Shown: one piece after another, positions 57,594 to 64,000 of the stretch
How the letters are laid out: each line of letters begins with the position of its first letter
Position numbering within the stretch: the stretch's first letter is position 1
Origin: Dermatophagoides farinae
Taxonomy: Eukaryota > Arthropoda > Arachnida > Sarcoptiformes > Pyroglyphidae
Assembly: GCF_024713945.1 (NCBI RefSeq)
Contig: NC_134681.1
Span: forward strand, 4,875,501 to 4,939,500
DNA: 64,000 nucleotides
Reading direction: 5' to 3'
Program-made: the position numbers and the translations under genes
The notes under the pieces: model-generated
The model's input: only the letters and a program-made list of their open reading frames with translations
The model's database searches: none
Told to the model about the DNA's origin: nothing

Positions 57594-60500
57594 ACGGAAT
57601 TCTTATCACTTATCATAAACAAATGATGATTATTATTTGATTATCAACAACAACAACAACAACAACAAAAATATAATTCCAGATAACATCATCATTATCA
57701 TTATTTTTTATTTACAAGATCATAACAGTAATAATAATAATAATGAATCCATGATTATAATTCCAAGAATCTTCAATGTGTTGTTGATGACATAATAAAT
57801 TTGATGATTAGCTAAAAAACTTTTATAGTATAGTAAGCATACATAATGTTTCAATAGCAGAAATTCATTCATTCATTCATTTTCTGTCCATCGAGATCAA
57901 ACAACCACACACATACACACATTTTTCTTTTTTTTCATCACACACAATCATCATCATAATCATAAAATGTCACATTTCACACACACACACACACACACAT
58001 ACTTATTTTTTCACCAATTACATGTAATAATATTTTGTTGACATCATCATTATGTCAAAGAATGAGAAAAAAAATACCTAAATATAGAAAAAAGAATATG
58101 AAAAAAAAATTCTGAACGGTATTCAGAATTTAGAGAAAAAAATTTGATGACATTTATAGTAACAATAATGGTAATGGTGGTAGCTGAGGAATGAAGCCAT
58201 AACAACATTGAACATGAAATTCTGAATTCTAATATCAAAGAAAAGGCATTTGATTAGAAGAAAAAAAAATGAAAACTATCAGCTCTTTGCAATAAAAAAA
58301 AAACATTCCATCATCATTTGGCGATTGTCATAGAATTATTATTTTTTTTATTCATAAAAATAATTGATTTTGGCTCGTTTTTCGTGTTTTTGTTGTTGTT
58401 GTTGTTGTTGTTGTTGCAATTCGTGATCCACCATATGATTCAAATTTCAAAATTAAATTTTCATTGTTTTTTTTCATATTTCATTGTAATGGTCAATATG
58501 ATGCAATGAATAGTAGAATAATAAGTAGACAAAGATGGATTCTGTATGTGGGTGTGATTATTTATTTATATTCATTCATTTATAAATGATAGATCAATCA
58601 TTCATATTCATTGTGATCTTTATATTTTTCTTCATTTATTCATTCATTTTTCTTCTGGCAATTTCAATGATCTTATTTTCTTTTCCTTTTTCTTTTATCG
58701 GATAGAAAATTATTTTCAACAGAATTCTAAGAATAATCATTTTTTGGATTGTGAAATTCAGAAAAAAAATGCCAAACATAGAATCGGAAAGAATGAATAA
58801 TTGATTCATTTTTTTTCCTTGGAAAACAGAAAATTTGTTCAAAAAAAAAAAAACACACGACAAGAGAAATTCGTATTCTTTTTTCATTATTATATACTCT
58901 ACAACTAATGACTGATTACCGATAATGATGTTGATTATGATGGAAATCATTTTTTTTCTTTCTTTTCATTTTAAATAGTTGAAAATAATAACAAGTTCTT
59001 ATGAGCGAGAGGTGGTGGTGGTGGTGGTGGAAAAAATTAACAAAAATAGTATACATCCACGATAATTGGATACGTTTTTGAATGGAAAAAAAATTGAATT
59101 AGAATCCAAACAAATCAATTGGAAATGAATCGTAATCATCATTATTATCATATCAACATGGCATACAAACAAACAAATAACATTGAAATGTAAATTCATT
59201 TAGCCATGAAAACGATTAGTTAGGAATTTTATTTTATTTTCTTTTTTTTGTTCAATTTCTACTTTTATTCGTTCAAGTTCACTGATTACTAATCGGACAA
59301 AATGTTTGGCAACAAAAAAAAATGCAGTAACCAAAGAATCAAGAAGAAGGAGAAGAAAAAAACCACTGAATAACCATGAAATAGAATTCGGTAGTATATG
59401 AAAGATGAAAGAGAAAAAACAAAACAAAACAAAAAAAAATTCTTAACACAAGTCGACCGTAAAAACCAGAAATATCCTATAAACCAGAGCTATTGTTATA
59501 ATATACAACAATCATTTTAATGATTCAAAATGGCTTTAACATTCACACACACACACACACACACAGATTCATTCATTAAATGATCACCACAATATATATA
59601 TGATGATTTTGATTCATTCAAACAAAATCATGGTTCGTTGTTCATTTGTTATCTGATCATAGTGAAATATTTTTTTCCACCCCCTCATCCTACATTTTTT
59701 TTCTATGGAATCAAAAAGAAAAAAAACAAAACAAAACAGAATCACCATTCATAACACGACATGATACAATATTGATGATAATCACGTTCCAATAGATAGA
59801 TAAATAGATAGATAGATGGATAGATTCAAGTTGAATACAATTTTCCTAACAAATTTCATTCTATTCCCCTAGTTTTGCTATCTTTTATTGGCTGTATAAC
59901 CGTTTTTTTTGTTAATTTTTTTCCTCTTTATTCAGTTTGAAAAATAAAATTCTGACTAGTTGTTCGGTATGTATGCATAAACGTCAATCGTGAAACTGCA
60001 AAATAAAACACAAAAAAAATATTAACAGCCATTTTACCGGGTATAAGATAACCATTATTTTATTTCAAAGTTGTGAGTTTTGATCATCATTGAATATTGA
60101 AAACAATGGTAAGAATAAAATAAGAACGAAAAAAAAGTATTCGCTCAGTTGGTGGATAGTGGGAAAAATTCTCAACGAAAGAATTATTTGAACAAATATA
60201 AAGTGCCCTATGGAATTTTTTCACTTCTTCTTTTTCTTCTTCTTCTTCTGCTTCTTCTAATAACATTTTTCATTCTTTTTATTTCGGTTCATTTTTTTCA
60301 TTCATTCACTATTATTCTGTTTTGTTGTTGTTGTTGTTGTTGTTGATGGCCATAAAAATAACCACACACAAATTTTGTTTTTTTATATATTTTATTTGGT
60401 TTTTTGTTATTGTTGTTTGCTTGTTTGTTTGTTTATTTTGTATGAAAGACAAATGAGTGAGTGAAATAAAAAAAATTGACAGTTTCAATTATCCAAATGG

Positions 60501-63500
60501 AATGGCATATGATACCCCTTTTGGGTAGAGGAGATATAGAGGAGATTGTTTTTTTTCTCTTTTTTTTTCTTTTCATTTTTGTTTTGATTGAAATTTTCAT
60601 AATCATAATTCTTCATGATTTGGGTAGAAAAATTCTATTCTATTGCCAATTATGATCATTACGATTGATTTGAAAGAACATGATTCAAGTTTGAAAAAGA
60701 AATTAACGTATACTTTTAATCCAGGCCATTATCATCACCATCAAACAATCATCGGTATCAAACAATCATCGATAATGAGTCATTTTCGAGCTAAAAACTT
60801 GACTACATCCGCATATATATACCTAAAGTTTATATTGTTTTCATTTTTGACTGTGCAGTGTGTGTGTGTGTTTCTTTCAATTTTTTTTTCAATGTTTAAT
60901 GGCTTTAAAAATAGTGTATTCTGTTGGATGAAAATTTTTCTTTCTCATATATACACGGCAATAAGTAGAAAAAATAAGTAAACGATGTTGGTTGGTGAAA
61001 ATCCCTATGAAAAAAAGCATAAAAATCGTACTATTCTTCAAAATGAATGTCTAATATATATATATATATATATAGAGTGAAACTAACCGACAAAAAACAG
61101 CAAACATCATCATCATGTGAATCATGTTTTTGAATGATTTTTTTTAAATTTCTAAAACACACCAGAAAGAGTTGACTTTTTTCTTCGTCGTCGTCGTCGT
61201 CATCGTCGTGCATTCCATATATATCCATTTAAAATGATTGGATAGATTTTGCGTGCACAAAATAAATTCATTTTGGAATTTTCTTTTTTTTTCGTCATTC
61301 ACAAATTGAAAATGTTCAAATGGCAAAGAAAATGTTTTGTGCTAGAAATCATAAAAATGCTCAACAATAAAAAAAAACAATGAAAATGATGACATTTTTC
61401 GAGATAAAGTCATGGACCCAAAAAACAAAAATTCATTCAGAATCTGAGATTGATTCAAATGGACCATTCATTAATTTATTTTTGCATATTCACTGTCAAT
61501 TTAATTTACTTTACAATGTCAAACATTGAATGAAAAATTATTCACCAAATTTTTCAAATTCGTATGGTTACATTCATTAATTCATTTGTTCTGTTTTCTG
61601 TTCCTGTTGTTGCGCAATTTGAAATTATTATACGAAAAATGGAAAAAAAATTCAACAACAACAACAACAAGAACAATTTTTTTGAAAAATTGTTTCAATT
61701 TGTTACAATGTCAAAGTCGTTTATGTTGTCCACCATAAACCATGTTCAAATTAAAAATGTTGAAAAATGGACAAAATCCACGAATAAATGTGAATCTACA
61801 CACACACACACACACATTTATATCGGATATCTTTCTAGGTAAACAAATAACGATGAGAAAAAAAATGAACAGAAGCAATCAGAGAAAAAAAAATTGTTCA
61901 AATAAACAAATGTATTACATAATGTATATAAATAACATAACGCTAATACACTTAATTTACCAGCTCAACAACAACAACGACAACAAAAAAAACAAAACAT
62001 CTGGTCATTGATATGGAATTTTTTTTCTCTGTCTTGCTTTGAATTGTTGTTCCAAAAAACGAAAAAAAAGATTCATGATTTTTTTTTCATTATATTCCAC
62101 TTGTATATTTATATCGATATTAGGATTCCATAAATAGTGGGTGTGTATTAATATCATAAGAATTCAAGAAAATGTATTTGAATTTGTCAAGTCAACCATA
62201 TGATCATTGGATAAACACACACACACACACACACACATATAATAGCAATCGAATCATGTACAATCACTAGAACAGAAAAAAAACGATGAATGAATTCGGT
62301 AATCGTAAACGGATATTGACTATAACTTTTTTTTCTGTTGTCGTTGTTTTTTGTTGTTGTTGTTTTTTGTTGTTGTCACTATTACTATACTACTAACAAC
62401 AAAATAAACATCCAATGGATTGTTGTTTATAAGATGGTGAATGGTTCAAAAAAAAAGATAAAGATAAAGAGCGAGAGAGATAGAAAAACATGGAATATAT
62501 TCACATTTATTTTTTTTCTTTGCCAAATAAAACAGCAACAACAACAACAACAACAAAAAACGAGTAGAGTTAATGTGAAGAAAAAAGTTCCCGAATATCA
62601 TTGGCGAGTTCTGGTTTTCTTCATAGTTGAAAAAAAATTTTTTACAATTCCCAGCTAAAATCATTTCTTAACTTTTACATCTCCATAAACTTTGAAATCA
62701 ATTTTAATAGTTTTGGTCAAAAAAAAAAAAAAAATTCTCGGTGATGGCAATAGTTGTGGTACAATGGTGGTTGTCCAACGTGATTTTGATCTAATTAGAA
62801 TAATTTAAATTCTTTTCGTGCTTACGAATATTTTTTTTTCTTATTCTTATTTAGAATTATGAAATAAACAGAAAAAAATTCGTAAACATTTGCATACACA
62901 CATACACACAAACAAACAAACACGCACACATGAAGAGAGAAATGCACAATTCATTATCACACAATCAAATCAATGGTGGGTGCAAAAAAAAATGAAAAAC
63001 GAAAAAGAAATCAGCATAACTAATAAAGTGTTGTTGTTGTTTGTTTGTTTGTTTGTTTTTTTTTCTTTGGTTCAAACAATTTTGAAACTTTTTACTTGAT
63101 TCATTATTTTGTTGTTGTTTTTGCATTTGTTTGTAAAATTAAATTCCCACTGTTTTTTATTCCATTTTTTTTGAAACGTGAACAAAACAGAAATCAGAGA
63201 AGTTTCAAGAATTTTCAGAAGGAGAAAAAAATCTTATTTTCCATACAACATAAAGTGTAAAGTTGTTGATTTGTTGTTGTTGTTGTTGTTTTTTTTTCAC
63301 CACCGAAATTATGATTTCGACAAAAACAACCGAATTTTCATTATTTTTATTTAAAATATTGAAAGAATGGCCTAATACTTTTGCAAATATGCTATAATAT
63401 AATCTAGTGATTAAAAACGAACCAGATTTTGAAATGAAAACCAAAAAAAAAAAATTTCATTTTCTTCCGATCAAAGATTGTTTTTCTCGCTTTCTCAGAA

Positions 63501-64000
63501 CAACACAAAGTTTCAAATGAACAAAAATAAAATGATGGCGAGCAAAAGTGAGAGAAAAGAAAAAAAAATAATGTTGATCTTACGTTACTGGCCGATCAAT
63601 ATATACAACTTTATTAAAGTTTTTCATTTTGATACCATTTGTTGTTGTTGTTGTTGTTATTATTGTTTGAAAACAACAAAATAAATCAATCACCAAATAT
63701 ACAAATGTAAAGAATTTTCCAGAAACCAATTTCAGTTTGCCATACACACAGACACATATTAGATTAAAAACAACAGTATAAATTCTCAAGTAGTGAAAAT
63801 GAAAAAAAAAATCTGAAAAATAAAATCTGATTATCGGAAAGTTTTTTTTTCCAGGAGAAATAATAATAATAAAGCTTTAATATTATAATGATGTAATTGT
63901 GAAGGACGAAATTTATTTATTTTCAATGATGAACAACAAAAACAAACCAGAATACACACATTTATGATAATGAAAAATAAGAATCAAATTTGAATCGATG
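51415..64000. other. Region upstream of the CUB gene, no supported gene
   Basis: 12.6 kb of AT-rich sequence with CA, TTG/CAA, ATG, AATG and GA microsatellites and poly-A/T. It may include the promoter and untranslated first exons of the CUB gene. The open frames are short, repeat-derived and lack recognisable domains. A self-complementary GATCAT run lies at 53631-53654. Confidence 0.65.
52749..52784. repeat. (CA) microsatellite
   Basis: Dinucleotide run, followed by ACAGAC variants. Confidence 0.9.

Noticed and set aside
60643-60981. 112-codon plus-strand frame
   Set aside because: Half is low-complexity hydrophobic; no homology that I recognise and no splice context.
1-64000. tRNA and rRNA genes
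   Set aside because: No cloverleaf with conserved T-arm motif and no rRNA core sequence were noticed on either strand; a covariance search would be needed to exclude diverged copies.

Overview
The window is eukaryotic nuclear DNA. It is very AT-rich and full of simple repeats (ATG/CAT, CAA/TTG, CA/TG, AATG, poly-A/T). Two spliced, metazoan-specific genes can be reconstructed, so the source is an animal. The 68-101 base introns next to very long ones, the Asn/Asp/Ser/Gln/Thr-rich spacers and the neuron-type gene content fit an arthropod. An astigmatid mite is my best guess, but that is inference from style, not a marker gene.

Layout. (1) Bases 1-5199: upstream non-coding, with at most a candidate leader exon. 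(2) 5289-10429, plus strand: a five-exon doublecortin-like kinase (two DCX domains, a Ser/Thr kinase, a linker of about 655 residues). (3) 11376-51414, minus strand, convergent: a 40 kb, eleven-exon gene for a secreted or membrane protein with four CUB domains, closest in my judgement to suppressor of lurcher 1 (SOL-1), a glutamate-receptor auxiliary protein. Every splice phase closes, giving 1,081 codons (945 from the better signal-peptide start) after one extra base is discounted. (4) 15660-20430, inside the 8.4 kb CUB intron: a nested retroelement cluster. A young internally deleted LTR element (470 bp LTRs, integrase joined in frame to an envelope-like region) sits inside an older gag-like fragment; beside it lies an inverted 5' end of a related element. 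(5) 29094-29733, inside the 21 kb CUB intron: an orphan minus-strand exon with a signal peptide, either an alternative first exon of the CUB gene or a nested secreted-protein gene. (6) 51415-64000: no supported gene.

The two main genes are both expected in neurons (microtubule-binding kinase; receptor-associated CUB protein), but their adjacency need not be functional. Three single-base frame breaks fall in otherwise well-kept domains and all are one extra base. That looks like consensus error rather than decay, but reads are needed to settle it. The most interesting points are the integrase-envelope fusion with its nested and inverted context, and the phase-matched alternative exon in the giant CUB intron.
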